From Pseudofabraea citricarpa (lineage: Eukaryota; Ascomycota; Leotiomycetes; Helotiales; Dermateaceae): DNA of 64,000 nucleotides. Under the pieces are notes generated by a model that saw nothing but the letters and a program-made list of their open reading frames with translations, was not told the DNA's origin and made no database searches. The stretch spans positions 1,054,001 to 1,118,000 of the forward strand of contig JAPWGK010000008.1 of NCBI GenBank assembly GCA_029641185.1, written 5' to 3'. The position numbers and the translations under genes are program-made. This document shows, one piece after another, positions 11,087 through 22,052 of this stretch (positions are counted from its first letter, which is position 1; each line of letters begins with the position of its first letter).

Positions 11087-11252
11087 GGCGCGCGCCTGAT
11101 TGTGGGAATATGGACGCAAGTGCTGGCTGGCGCACCAATGGAGTGCCATGGCGATAATTTCACATTCAAACAACTTTCCATCATTGGTAAGGTAAAGTCT
11201 GATTTGCAACCAATGAATCATCTGCTGTTCTGGCCAAGCAAGGTTATGGCGC
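11087..11252. promoter_or_regulatory. GGCGC motif group upstream of the precursor gene
   Basis: GGCGCGCGCC at 11087-11096, GGCGC at 11129 and GGCGC at 11248, with further GCGCC elements (CCGCGCC near 11267 and AGCGCC near 11315). These sit 160-390 bases upstream of the precursor ATG. They match the motif seen at other cluster promoters. Confidence 0.5.
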
Positions 11253-11820
11253 GGCGTCATGTATGGCCGCGCCTGCAGCTCTGAAGGCGTGCAAACTGTA
11301 GCATGCTCGCGTCAGCGCCTGAGAAGTTACGCAGATAGAGTATCATTTTTTTAACAACACTGCTTCTTCTGTGATTGATACCTTTCTCCAGATCTGTGAC
11401 AGCGGCTGGCGCACTGAGATGACGTTAAGCGAACATGCTCCTGCGAACATGAAGCGCAGGGTCAAATCGAGGGTTTCCTTTGACACTCTTTCATCAATCA
11501 TTATATAGCTAAGGGTCAGAAGTACCATACATCCGGAAGGCGTACCAATATCGAAATATCAGAACTTGAACTATTAAAACCAATTCCATGGGGATATTAC
11601 TGTTAGCGAGCTTCCCTCGTTTCTCTTCTCCTGCCAGATGAATCACATTGTTATACGTTCTTTCTTGCTGTTCGGGAGATGGATTGGTATATTTGCATTC
11701 ATTTTCAAATGGAATTTGTACATCATTACACAAGTATCGAGTTTGGAATGATGATTGAACTGAAAAGGTGATCGCTGATTCATCCTCGGCTGCAGCATGG
11801 TATTCATCCATCTCAGGGGC
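11253..11820. other. Intergenic region between precursor promoter and regulator 3' end
   Basis: No coding sequence supported. It holds the distal part of the precursor promoter and the 3' flank of the Zn2Cys6 gene. Confidence 0.45.
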
Positions 11821-13743
11821 TCAAGCATACAATATCCTCAGATTTAGCCTTTGCATGACCTCTTTCCAATTACATGACACATCTCTATCCGATACACGTT
11901 TATCAAAACTTCTCCAGCATTCCTCAACTACTGTCTTTATGCTAAGAAGGTTGCCAAGCGCTGGTTCACTTGATGATGCACGTGAGATTAAATCTCGGAA
12001 TATATCACGCTGTGAACCAGTTGCGAGGCTTGCGCTGACACAGTATGGCCAAGCTAAGGTTTTAAGGCTGATTAAGCCGGGATCTATTTTCCAAGCAGTG
12101 ATGGCTCTTTCAAGACTTTTGTGTATTTCGGGCACACCAGGCGATGGTCCGGAAACAACAGTATTGACGTATATGAGAATTGAATGCGCGAAAATGTATG
12201 TCTGCAAATGATGGTCATCATTCTTCTGACAACGTATGGTGTCTGAAGTGGGACTGTTGCCTTCAAACTTAGTGGACAATCTCACAATCGCTTGCTCGAG
12301 AACTGCCTCGATCTTCTCCGCTCTGGTGACAAGCTCTCGGACACTTAGATTTCCCTGTGAATCCTGTTCCTTTTTCCAAATTTCTAAAAGTGTTACGTCC
12401 ATAACCATGGTCAAAATCCAACTTTCACAGCCTATGGTTTCTCGAAAGGCTTGGTCAGAATCTTCATTTTCCAGGAGTTTCCTGTAGGCATCGGCGCCTA
12501 GGGGCACATCTGTTTGAGTTGCGGAAGAGAGAATATCATTCCAAACCAAAAGAGTTCGGAAAAATGTCAGCGCTTTCCGCTCCATCGCTGAAATTTCGGG
12601 ACTTGCAGTGGAGGGTGTAGCAGACGGCGTCATGAGTTGCTGAGAAATGGAAGATTTTCGCTCTTTCGTTAACGGGAGATTTTGTGTATACATTAAATCA
12701 TTATTGCTGAGAAGCGATTGGGCAGCAGAACTCAAATGTGACTGGCAATCCTGCATATTTTGTCCCAGAGCCTAAATTTATTATTTAACAGCCCACAATC
12801 CATCGAAAGGATGTCTTACCTCTAAGAGTGCAATTTGCATACCGCATATCATGCACTCGCCCAAAACTGTTAAAGAGCCAGGAGACGGAACTGAGCGCCA
12901 GTCGGAATCAAGAAGTTCGTAAAATCCACGAAGAGCACTAGCTCTATACTTTTGATAATCTTGATGGGCAATTGCCCTGGCCTCATTATCCCCAGAAAGT
13001 GTTAAATAATGGTGGTATGCGCTGGTACTTAGCGACGCATAGTAGAACGTGGGAGAGCGCACTAGCAGAAAAAGAATCCAGCTCCTTTGCATGGTTGATG
13101 CATTTCGATATGACGGATGTTGAAGAGCAAAAGTTTCGTCCACAAAAAACATCGTCAGTTCGATGTCTCTTTCTCCTATAGCTGGAGCAGATTCTGCGCT
13201 GTTTACAGCTTGTGGTTCATTCATGAGAGGAAAGAAAAGAGTCTGTTCAGATGGATTTGCGCTCGTGATCTGGAGATCAGTTGGTCCAGGTACGATTTCA
13301 GAAGAGTCTGTAGTCGGCCAAAGGTCGTTTGAAAAGGTTGCAGTATCCCAAACTCCATCTCCAATCTCTAGATTATCCAAGAAATCGAAAGATTGTTTTT
13401 CCTGAGAGCAAGACAATGCGGACAGTGTACAATCTGCTGGTAATGGTGATTGTACGTCTGTAGTTGATAATTCAATCGAATTGTTGGACTCCGAAGATTG
13501 ATGAGAGCTAGTACTGTGTCGAGCGATCGATCGACTTACACGCTTCCTGAACTGGAGTTTCAGCCTACTGGCCTCTTCCTTTTCTTTCTCTCCTCGATCT
13601 TTCCATGAAGGTTTTGGGCCATATCCATGACAGAAAACCCCTCTAGAATCGCAATTTGAACAGGGGGGACCACCTTCATCGCACTTTTTCCGTCTTAGCC
13701 TACATGTCCAGCATCCTGTTGTTCTACGCTGTGCAGTGTACAT
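11821..13743 (-). CDS. Zn2Cys6 regulator, likely pathway-specific
   Basis: Two exons: 13743-12820 and 12771-11821 around a 48-bp intron (GTAAGA...TTTAG); 624 residues. The zinc cluster is exact: C11-x2-C14-x6-C21-x6-C28-x2-C31-x6-C38, with the basic stretch RLRRKK. The remainder resembles the Fungal_trans_2 class of C-terminal activator domains (LGQNM after the intron, and helices such as LKTLAWPYCVSASLATGSQRD). An upstream in-frame ATG at 13794 would add 17 residues; 13743 is preferred because the zinc cluster then starts near residue 11, as is common. It sits centrally in the cluster, so it is the natural candidate activator. Its own promoter shows no GGCGC group, which would fit lack of autoregulation. 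Confidence 0.85.
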
Positions 13744-13794
13744 TGCACATGGAGCAAAGTAATCAGACAGCAAGTAATTCACTTGATAACTCAA

Positions 13795-14736
13795 GATGAT
13801 TAATACTCTTGTGAGGCCTTTAAGTTTGCTAAGGTGTCGATGAAACTCTTCGAATTCATATGAGGCACGTTGTTAGATGCTCGATGCCGATCATCGCTTA
13901 TCATATACGGCCGTATCATATATCACTCGTCAAAGAACCAGCTGTATCGAATAACTAATATAGATGATAAGGATTGATTTACGAGTGTGATTGAATCATG
14001 AGTTTTGAATGAACAGCGATAATATGAAAGAGTCTGAGTGCCCTGCTACATGTATCGTGTGTACTGCGGAGAATGCGGGCGACTAGTTAAGCCTGCGGGG
14101 GAAAAGCATGTATACATCATTCAGGAACTCTACGAATTCATCTGCATAATTGAGTCTCGCAGTCTAGACCTTATCAGGAAGAAAATCGACAGGCTACATT
14201 TTGGTGTACCAGTGAAGGTTCTGACCGCCTTTTAGTATGGAATAGCATGCAGTAGTCCGAACTATTGTGTCTGGTCATTACTGCTTGAAAGGGCGAACTT
14301 TCATCAGCGACCCGAAGCCGTCGAGGGTACTACTACGTCTGCGGGTCACTAGATTCATGCAAGCTACTCTCGGGACGTGTAGCGACCTGAATCTACAACC
14401 TTAGTATAACATCAGGCGTTATGAGCTCACTTTTGCATTTCCACGATGCAGATTTTTGGCGGAGGCGAGCTGAAACTTTGTATGTCAATCTTTGGGGTTG
14501 GTGGCCCTGGAATTGATCAGATCCACTCCGGCTTTTAAACATGTGAGCGCTCACTTCGGTCGGTTCATTGCATCCGACTAACATGACCCCTGGTGCCCTA
14601 TCACGGTAAGAAAACGAGGAAAGGAGAATGTTTGCCAAGATTATTGAACTTTCTTCGAATACATTTCATCAAGTTATCATTTGGATATCACTGACTTGAA
14701 CACTTATGTGTACAATGCCATGTAGACAGATCCGGC
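13795..14736. other. Intergenic region, regulator promoter and transporter 3' flank
   Basis: About 0.9 kb. Small open frames on both strands show no motif, signal peptide or splice support. Nothing else seen. Confidence 0.45.
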
Positions 14737-17272
14737 TTAGTTTAACGCATTTGCCGGCAAGTCGCTTGGTGGGAAACATCTATCTACTGCAACTGCATTG
14801 TTCCCCCACCATTTAGGCATGGCTGCATCAGGAAAACCGGAACCAAGAACCATTCCCATCTGTACAAGCTGACTGCCGCAATCCAACCCCGCACCTAGTA
14901 AGTAATTGTACTTACGAAACCAGCTTGTGTGGTACCGATATGCATAACCCATAAAGACGAAGGCGGCGATAATGGAAGTCATAAGGTTAGTGGTGGGGTA
15001 GATTGGAAATATACTTGCGCCACTGAAGACCAACACTGGATTGACATAGCTCTCAACATTCCAAAGTGGAAATCGCTTCTGAACAAGCCATAGCAGAATT
15101 ATTGCAACTGGTCCGATTATAAATCCGTAATAGATCCATCCATATTCTGAGTCTGGGCTGAAAAATATACTAGGTCCAATGACGCCCCAAATTACTGAGA
15201 GCGAGTAAAAGTTTTTGGTTTTGAGCGCATTCCAAGTTGTCGAAGCCACTTGCCCTGTCAGCTTTGGGCCTTGGGTGTCAATAATCAATCTCATGCAAGC
15301 CCAATTTACAAAAGGACCAAGCATCGTCCCGTAGATTTGCGCGTAGAATAATTCATGTTCGGGAATCTTCATGTAGAAAGCGAATTTGATGTCGCTGACC
15401 ATGTTAAGACATTGGGCCAAGATTTGTCTGCCATAAACCATGCTTGTGAGCGTAGCTATTGGCTTACCGGGGAACAAAACTCCTGCAAGAAGCTCAGACA
15501 TGTATTCCATGCCGACATATACATTGGTGAAACCGAACAAGAGTCCACTAGGAAAAGTGAACAAAGCAGATAGGGCTGTTACGAGGATCAGGCCCCACCA
15601 GGGAAGCTGCATCTGCGATACGTGCAGTTGAACAATAGAGGCAACAAGACAGATGCCAAGAAGAGATGTGTACCACCAGTGTGGTACTCGCGGCAAATGC
15701 GCTGTCAACCTGAGATATGGATCGTCGTAATCACTCCGACGATTGGTCCAGGAGTTCCGAATGGTTTCATAAGAAGAGCGGCCGTGAAAAATCGCACAAT
15801 ATAGTAAAACTGCCGTAGAAGATGCGAAGCCCCAGAAAAAGTGCATAGCATACGAAGCTGACCAATGTGGAATTGAGTATAAATCCATAGCAGTTTTGTT
15901 GAGAGTATAATCAGAACTCAACACAAGTGAAATGTTGTACCTGCCTCCAGCTTCGTCCCAAGTTCCAGAAGACATAGCCGCAAACTTCTGTGTGTTTTGT
16001 GAGTTGGAAAAGTACATGATCGGATATAATATCCAGCAGCTGAACACAGCCCCCAGAAATCTATTTGCATTTGCCCAGAGGGGTGTGTATAGGGGTGAGA
16101 AAAAAGAGATATAGTTCCAATCAAGGGAAAAGTCTAAAAGACCAAATCCGTAGGTCCCACTACCTAAAATAAAAGCTTTCCAGTTGTTTTGGCCCATATA
16201 ACACAAAATGGGGAGTGAGCTAAGCATTGGCCAGATGAGAGATGGAAACCATTGATATCCAAAAGTACAAAGTGCAACGATACTGAAGAACTTGAAAGAT
16301 TTTGAAGTCGTAGATGGATGTTTGTGCATGCTGTTGAACAAGGCGACGTTGGGCAGAACACCGGGGTCTAAAGCACGGTAGTTAGCTTCGGTTTGGTTGA
16401 GATACACAAATGCAATAGCATTGAAACGCAATGGAGACTAATATAGTTGGCCAAAGCCAACTACCGAAGATCGGAGTCCTAGTCTGGTTCAACTTAAAGA
16501 AACGGCTTCCAACAAACTTACAGAACATCTGTGGTGGACGGACCAGAACGTCACGGTAAAGGCCAGCAAAGCCATACCCCATCAACTGGGTGGTCATCAA
16601 GAAAATAATGGACCATCCTGCACTAATCTTCTTGTTGTAATATAGTTCCATTGCAGATAACGGGCCGAGACCATACGCAGTGTAACTGCTTCCCCAGTAA
16701 GCGACGACAATTAAGGCGTGCTCTTTAGCATTCCACGGCCCCGCATTCAGGTTCCAAGACATCCCGAAGGTGGTAAATTGACGACGTGGAAGATACTTAG
16801 CCATAGCTGACCCCATACCCCATGACAACAGTTGGACAACATAGCTGGTTAAACTGACAGAATAGGGCTTGAAGTAGTAAACGGTTGAGATAGTACAACC
16901 AACTACCACCCAGAAAGTGGATAGAATCCAAAAGCGAAACGTAAGGATAGGTTCCCTAAGGACATCAGAATATTGCATGTGGGTTAGGAGAGAAACATAC
17001 GTATCGTCATTGGAGAGATCTACCGTCTGAGCAACAAGGGGAATCGGGTAGTCATGCAAGCGCGGGTCAACAAACTCTTCATCGGTACTCGGAACGTCGA
17101 TCTTGCCTGCATCTACACTTAAATCATCCAATGGGTATGTCTCCTCACTAGATGCATCGCCTTCGGTGAGCCCCTCGGCGGGCTCCTGCTGTGGGTTGTG
17201 GTCTGAGGCAATAGGTTCATAAACAACCCCTCGAAACCTGTCGCCACCCATGTTACTTTGCTTGTGTAACAC
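14737..17272 (-). CDS. OPT-family oligopeptide transporter
   Basis: Three exons on the minus strand: 17272-17001, 16955-16465, 16367-14737; 2394 nt, 797 residues, phases close. The first intron is 45 bp with no stop, so it looks like coding sequence; it is supported by GTATGT, a CCTAAC branch point, CTTAG, and the smoother protein after removal. The family order is visible: acidic cytosolic N-terminus, EPILTFRFW, then many hydrophobic helices, DPGVLPNVALFNSMH after intron 2, GAVFSCWILYPIMYFSN, and KYNYLLGAGLDCG near the C-terminus. OPT proteins move oligopeptides by proton symport across plasma or internal membranes. A role in moving the cyclic peptide or precursor fragments is inferred from position and from a shared promoter motif. 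The start could also be the ATG at 17251. Confidence 0.85.
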
Positions 17273-17766
17273 AAGCTCGTATTACTGCAGAGATCACCAA
17301 CAGGGGTTTTCAATGCAATGGCGATCGATCGGTTGTCAGAGATAATGAGATAGATTTTCAACCAGAAGTTCGAGCTGAACGAAGCGAGCTTTATCAAAAT
17401 AATGGCACTCTATTCTCAAATATACTTACGCAACTAAAAGGTTTTTGAAGCGCGGTAGGGTACTTTTATAGCCATGGTTGCGAACGAGTAAGGGGAGACC
17501 ATTCGCCCAGGCAACGCTCCTTTTCAACAGGCGAGGCGCCCCGAAGCTAGGCGCAAGGAGTCTGGCCCATAATATCTATCGCCGCTTTTTTATACATAAC
17601 AAGCGCAACGACATGGGAGTTGGATCGGCTTCAGGATAAAGTACTATAGCCAAGAGTCCGAATTCTCATCAACTGTTTCCCTGTTTTGTTTATCACCAAA
17701 TTCTTTCAAACTCAACAGCCCAAAGTACTTCGCCTCTGTCATACCCTTCTGCCAAGCTATCCCACA
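17273..17766. promoter_or_regulatory. Divergent promoter, OPT transporter / small secreted peptide, with GGCGC motifs
   Basis: The 13-base string ggcgaggcgcccc at about 17530-17542 repeats the one upstream of the S41 peptidase, and GGCGC recurs at 17550. A pyrimidine-rich leader with short A-rich runs precedes the ATG at 17767. Confidence 0.5.
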
Positions 17767-18012
17767 ATGAGGGCAATATTTTTACTCTCGTTCTGTCTTG
17801 AAATGGTCAGCCTCATACTCGCTGCTCCGATCAACTATAATGGCCCAGAGGTATATTTGTTCTGAGGCGTCTGCCCTGCTATTGTCGGCTATATTTACTG
17901 ACTTTCACAGGCAATGGCCCCTCGAACTTTGGTAGATAGTGCTGTGAGTGAATTCCTTAACTGCTCTTGAGCGAACTACTGATCATCATAGTGTAAGATA
18001 TACTCCTGGTAG
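17767..18012 (+). CDS. Putative short secreted peptide (about 45 aa) inside the RiPP cluster
   Basis: Built by hand: exon 1 17767-17850, exon 2 17911-17943, exon 3 17992-18012, all phase 0, giving 45 residues with a stop TAG. Exon 1 encodes a strong signal peptide (MRAIFLLSFCLEMVSLILAA) and then APINYNGPE. Both introns have good borders (GTATAT...CACAG, GTGAGT...CATAG). The exon 1 layout, a signal peptide ending AAP with an intron a few codons later in phase 0, is the same as in the precursor gene. There are no KR repeats and no UstYa-type core. An alternative donor inside exon 3 would shorten the end by about six residues. It may be a second or decayed precursor, or unrelated. It shares its promoter with the OPT transporter. 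Confidence 0.45.
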
Positions 18013-18656
18013 ACGGTTTATTAACACTGTGAAAAGCTAATATTTGTTGACAGAGTAAGTTTTCACCTAAATAGAATTTTGTGATGGTAGCTTACTTCAA
18101 ATCAAGTACACTCGACGACATTCATGAATTTGACAAGTAGTTTCTCTTTCAAGAGGCCAGTATGTGATCTATAATAACTGCCACCTTAGAAAACAGTGTA
18201 AATGGAACTTAACTAACTAGAAACTGAACTCAGTAGATTCTATGAAATCTCTTCCCGGGGCGGAGATCGGAAGACTCTTTCAATCACAGCAGGAGACCTA
18301 TAGGCCTTCAAATAACATTCTTTTGCCGATATTATGTGAACTTTTAGTGAATTGCTTGTTGAACATGATTTATAAATCCTCTTGAGAGTTCATAAAACTG
18401 GCTACTTATCACAGAAAAGGCCTTCCACAATTATCCAGTACTCGGCGTTTCATTAGTTAATGTTTCCCACATCATTTTGTCTATTTGAATCTTTTAACGT
18501 TCATTTACTCTCTGAGAAAGAATAATAATCAGTGTCTCATCGTCAGCCTCACATGCATGCCAGTATATTGCACCAAAAGGTGGTCAACAATAGGGATCTT
18601 TCCAATGTGCTTCAACGTTTTCATGTTATATATATGCTACCTAACACACACCCACA
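18013..18656. other. Convergent intergenic region
   Basis: AT-rich spacer between the small peptide gene and UstYa-2. Short GT/AG-bounded stretches near 18050-18120 could be more exons of the small gene, but none gives a supported frame. Confidence 0.4.
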
Positions 18657-19611
18657 CTAAGCATGCCTTGACTCAAACGCGACATTTTCATTTGACCAAT
18701 CATGGATTTTCCAAAAGTTACGACACTTGCGCTGAGTATTGAACTCAGGCTTTCCTGTTGGCTCAAGGAATACTACCGGTGTCACATCTGACGCACACAT
18801 GAGAGCTTTTCGAATTGTCTCGATACAGTGATCAACGTGGCCACGCACAACTTCATCGGGTGCTCTAAAAGCAGTCACATTACTGTAGTCCCAGTCTTCT
18901 CTGTATGTGTACTGCCTAACCATATTCTAGAAATATTTAGCCAAGCAACAGTGCATTGGGATTCCAACATACCAGGCAATGGAGTTGGTGAAAGACGTCC
19001 AGAAATCCTTTGACCCCCTCTCCGTATTCGGGAGCCACATGAGTGTAGTGTTCTGGCGGGGTTTTGTTCAGGAGCTCAAGTTTGGTTTCTGGGAATTTGA
19101 CCGGCGTTACTGGACTATTGTCAGTATCTCAGTTCTCGCTTTCAGATGTAGTTCGTACCTTTCCACAGATGAAGCCATGCTTGTTCTATCTCAGCAGTGG
19201 GTTTTCCTCTGTATTCTGATGGTTGCATCAGATGGTTTTGTTCTGTAAACTCTTCGTACTGTAGATAATTGGTGTCTAAGAATGGTGCTAGAGTTGAAAT
19301 GAGAATCAATCCTTCAAGATCGGTTGTAGAATCTTACAGTAGGGTGATAATTGTCTCGCACATGCAATATCGCTTGGCATTCGGTTCACGATGATATAGA
19401 CAGCCAGCAGAGCCACAAGAATGCTCTGTAGGACGAGAAACGATACTAAACATTGTCTCTGACGCGCTGCCGACCTGTAACTTGATATTCGTTCTGCAAA
19501 ATCCGGATCTCTTAAAAACCATTCCTTTTCCGCTGGGTCTTCCTGTTGAGCTGACTCATGTTGCGAGTCCGCAGAGGCTCCAAAACCAAGTACAGTGTAG
19601 AAAAGCTTCAT
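18657..19611 (-). CDS. UstYa-family oxidase (UstYa-2)
   Basis: Four exons on the minus strand: 19611-19338, 19287-19159, 19109-18973, 18926-18657; 810 nt, 269 residues, phases close. One membrane helix (LVSFLVLQSILVALLAVYIIV) follows a polar N-terminus with an unusual hydrophobic start. Motif 1 is HQLHC (175-179) and motif 2 is HVDHC (210-214). The pre-motif stretch is YRGKPTAEIEQAW. The start at 19611 gives MKLFYTV; an ATG 21 bases further up is also in frame. Oxidase of the UstYa/DUF3328 type acting on the core peptide in the secretory pathway; the particular step is unknown. It is divergent from the tyrosinase gene. Confidence 0.87.
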
Positions 19612-20059
19612 GTTGACAAACAAATAGAACATGGAATTCTAACCACCTTCTGAATGACAAAGTCGGAGCTTTAGAAAATCCGATGGTAAAACTGTAAACT
19701 GTAGCCAGGGATTGATTCACATACATTCACAGTGCCGTCAGACGTTTGTCCAAATTTCAATTTCATGATAATACGGTGCGGGTAATATGACAGAGCTTTA
19801 GACTTTCCGTTGCGGTGTGGTTGAGAACGAGGCGCTGCAGGCGCCCTCAGTTCAGCGCTGCGCCAGTATTGTGAACGTGTCTGCCGACGGAGTCAGCACC
19901 AGATTAAGCGACACAAATTTAATCTCTCGAAAAACTGCAGGATCATACACGACCCCATCAACGCTTCCAAGGAGATTTTATTCCAGGGAAACATGGAGGA
20001 GACAGAAGGCCAACGTTCTTGATGTAAATCTTTTTATTTCGATTCTTCGTGGTTTGGCC
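19612..20059. promoter_or_regulatory. Divergent promoter, UstYa-2 / tyrosinase, with GGCGC motifs
   Basis: GGCGC at 19831 and GGCGCC at 19840, with the overlapping string AGCGCTGCGCC ending near 19863. The tyrosinase frame is open upstream to about 19817 but has no ATG before 20060, so this part is read as promoter and leader. Confidence 0.48.
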
Positions 20060-21365
20060 ATGGTCTTCCAAAGGTTACGAGACCGACTTGAAAGTTGGCG
20101 TGCACAAACATACATACCAGTTGCTGAGACGGAAAATGATTATAAAAGGTACGCTCAAGTTCTCTGTTGTGAATAATGTCTGTCGGAGCTACAACAGTAA
20201 CCTATCTACAGACATAATTTTCACAGCCACTCTAAATCCATATATGTGTATATAGCAACGTCTCTTGGAATTCTTCTACTCGTAGCATCACTTGCCAATC
20301 TTCATTTGTGGTCAAGAACCCCCAAGAAGGCTTCGGTTCTATGTAAAAATCCACCTGTGCGCAGAGAATGGAGGGCTTTAGATGAAACCGAAAGAACCGA
20401 GTTTTTTGAAGCAGTAAACTGTCTGACCAAAGTTCCTTCGCGCTGGGGATTGAATGGGACACATTATGATGATTTTGCTCTTCTGCATGGAAGAATTGGC
20501 TCCTGGTGTTCGTGCATTCAAGTGTCTTGTTTTATTGACTTTTGCTAAAGAGACCAGGTCACCGCTCAGCATCGTTCTTTCCATGGCACCGTAATACCCT
20601 GGCCATCTGGGAAAGGGCACTGAAAGATAATTGTGGATATACCAACCAAATCCCGTGGGTCCAATTTCATCTATGTCTGGTCGACAAACTGACTGTCTTC
20701 AGGTATTGGGATTGGTCTTTAGACTGGATGGATCTTGCCAACTCATCGATATGGGACAGCACGACAGGATTCGGTGGTGATGGAGACCCAAAAGGTCCTG
20801 TAACTGTTGGCAAAGGACGCTGTGTTATTGATGGCCCGTTCTCACATTTCAAACCAATCATATACAATCACACCTTCGGTCAACACTGCCTTTCGAGGGG
20901 CTTTCGAGATGGTGAGACACTTGGGCGCCTACCCGGCAATAGGTACAGTCCAGAATCAATTGGGCGAATGCTGCGAAAGTCAACATATGAAGAATTTGTT
21001 CGAGATGTTGAATCCTACCTACACAACACAATGCATCAGTCTGTTGCCGGAGACTTTTTGGCTATGACTGCAGCAAACGGTACAGTTCCTAGGGATCCAT
21101 TCTGTGTGCTGATTGAATTCAAAACTAACTCTATGTTTAAGATCCATTATTTTACCTTCATCACGTTCAAATCGACCGTTTATGGTGGCGTTGGCAGCAA
21201 GAGAACCCTGGGCACAGACTGAAAGAGTATCACGGAAAGCATATGTTCAACTCTACAGGAGAGGCGAGTACTGATGACCCACTCATGTACGCAGGCTTCT
21301 CAGAGGATATCGCAGTATCTAAAGTCATGAATACTGAGGGAGGCTATTTGTGTTATCGCTATTAA
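20060..21365 (+). CDS. phomQ: Membrane-anchored tyrosinase-like copper oxidase, PhomQ-like
   Basis: Five exons: 20060-20148, 20227-20507, 20558-20654, 20703-21079, 21142-21365; 1068 nt, 355 residues, phases close. A single membrane helix lies near residues 35-56. CuA ligands are H117 (ALLH), H125 (WCHRSASF) and H134 (FFPWHR); CuB ligands are H263 and H267 (LHNTMH) and H289 within DPLFYLHHVQID. The YWDW motif starts at about residue 157. Intron 3 (48 bp) contains no stop and is easily missed; removing it restores the family's PYWDW. Ustiloxin and phomopsin clusters both encode such tyrosinases, which take part in oxidative tailoring of the core tyrosine region. It shares its promoter with UstYa-2. 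About 250 residues of catalytic domain is short relative to plain tyrosinases but usual for this cluster type. Confidence 0.88.
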
Positions 21366-22052
21366 GTTGATAAATGATGATCAGTTCCATATCTCCTACT
21401 TCGAGCAAGATCATATTTGAACATCCATCCATCTTCATTCATATGTCTAATAAATTTCTCTATATATGACAGACGGTTGTTTCATCAAAATTTGCTTTAC
21501 TTCATAGAACGAGCGAAATTCAAATGTTCAATATTTCATTACCAAGAAAGTCACATTCATTTTCAGCAATAGATTTTGTTTTTCGCGGTTCGTTGCTTCA
21601 AGTGAGCGTAAAATACGTAAAATGCAAATTCACAAGTTGGCTCAAATCCCTTGCAATAAAAACGTTACTCAAAATCCAAGTGAAAGAAAAACTGATCTTT
21701 CCCAGGGGGTTGTGAGAAAGAAATTCGTAGATGCAAGTCGACCAAAATGGTTTTCACGTATTCCAGGCTTCGGAAACGGTAGATTTGCAATCTTGAACTG
21801 TTGTTTGCTCGATCGTTATTGTAGGCGCTGCGCCAATCCAGAATTTTTGAGGCGCGGCGCCCGAGATGCAGTTTGGCGCAAGTCAAGTAATAGCGCCGGG
21901 TGTCACAACCCCCGCGCCTGTATTTTTTTATGTGGGGAGTTTACCTAGCATTAGCAGTTATCTTATGTTACATGAGAGTGAAGGAGATATTGTCAAGAGA
22001 AGAGGAGCCCAAGATGAAGGATAACGCAATCTTGAAACTTTTCACTTCCAAC
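21366..22052. promoter_or_regulatory. Upstream region of UstYa-3 with GGCGC motifs
   Basis: GGCGC at 21823, GGCGCGGCGCC at 21851-21861, GGCGC near 21885 and AGCGCC near 21892. The frame of UstYa-3 is open back to about 21900, so upstream ATGs at 21930, 21972 or 22014 are possible alternative starts. Confidence 0.5.
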
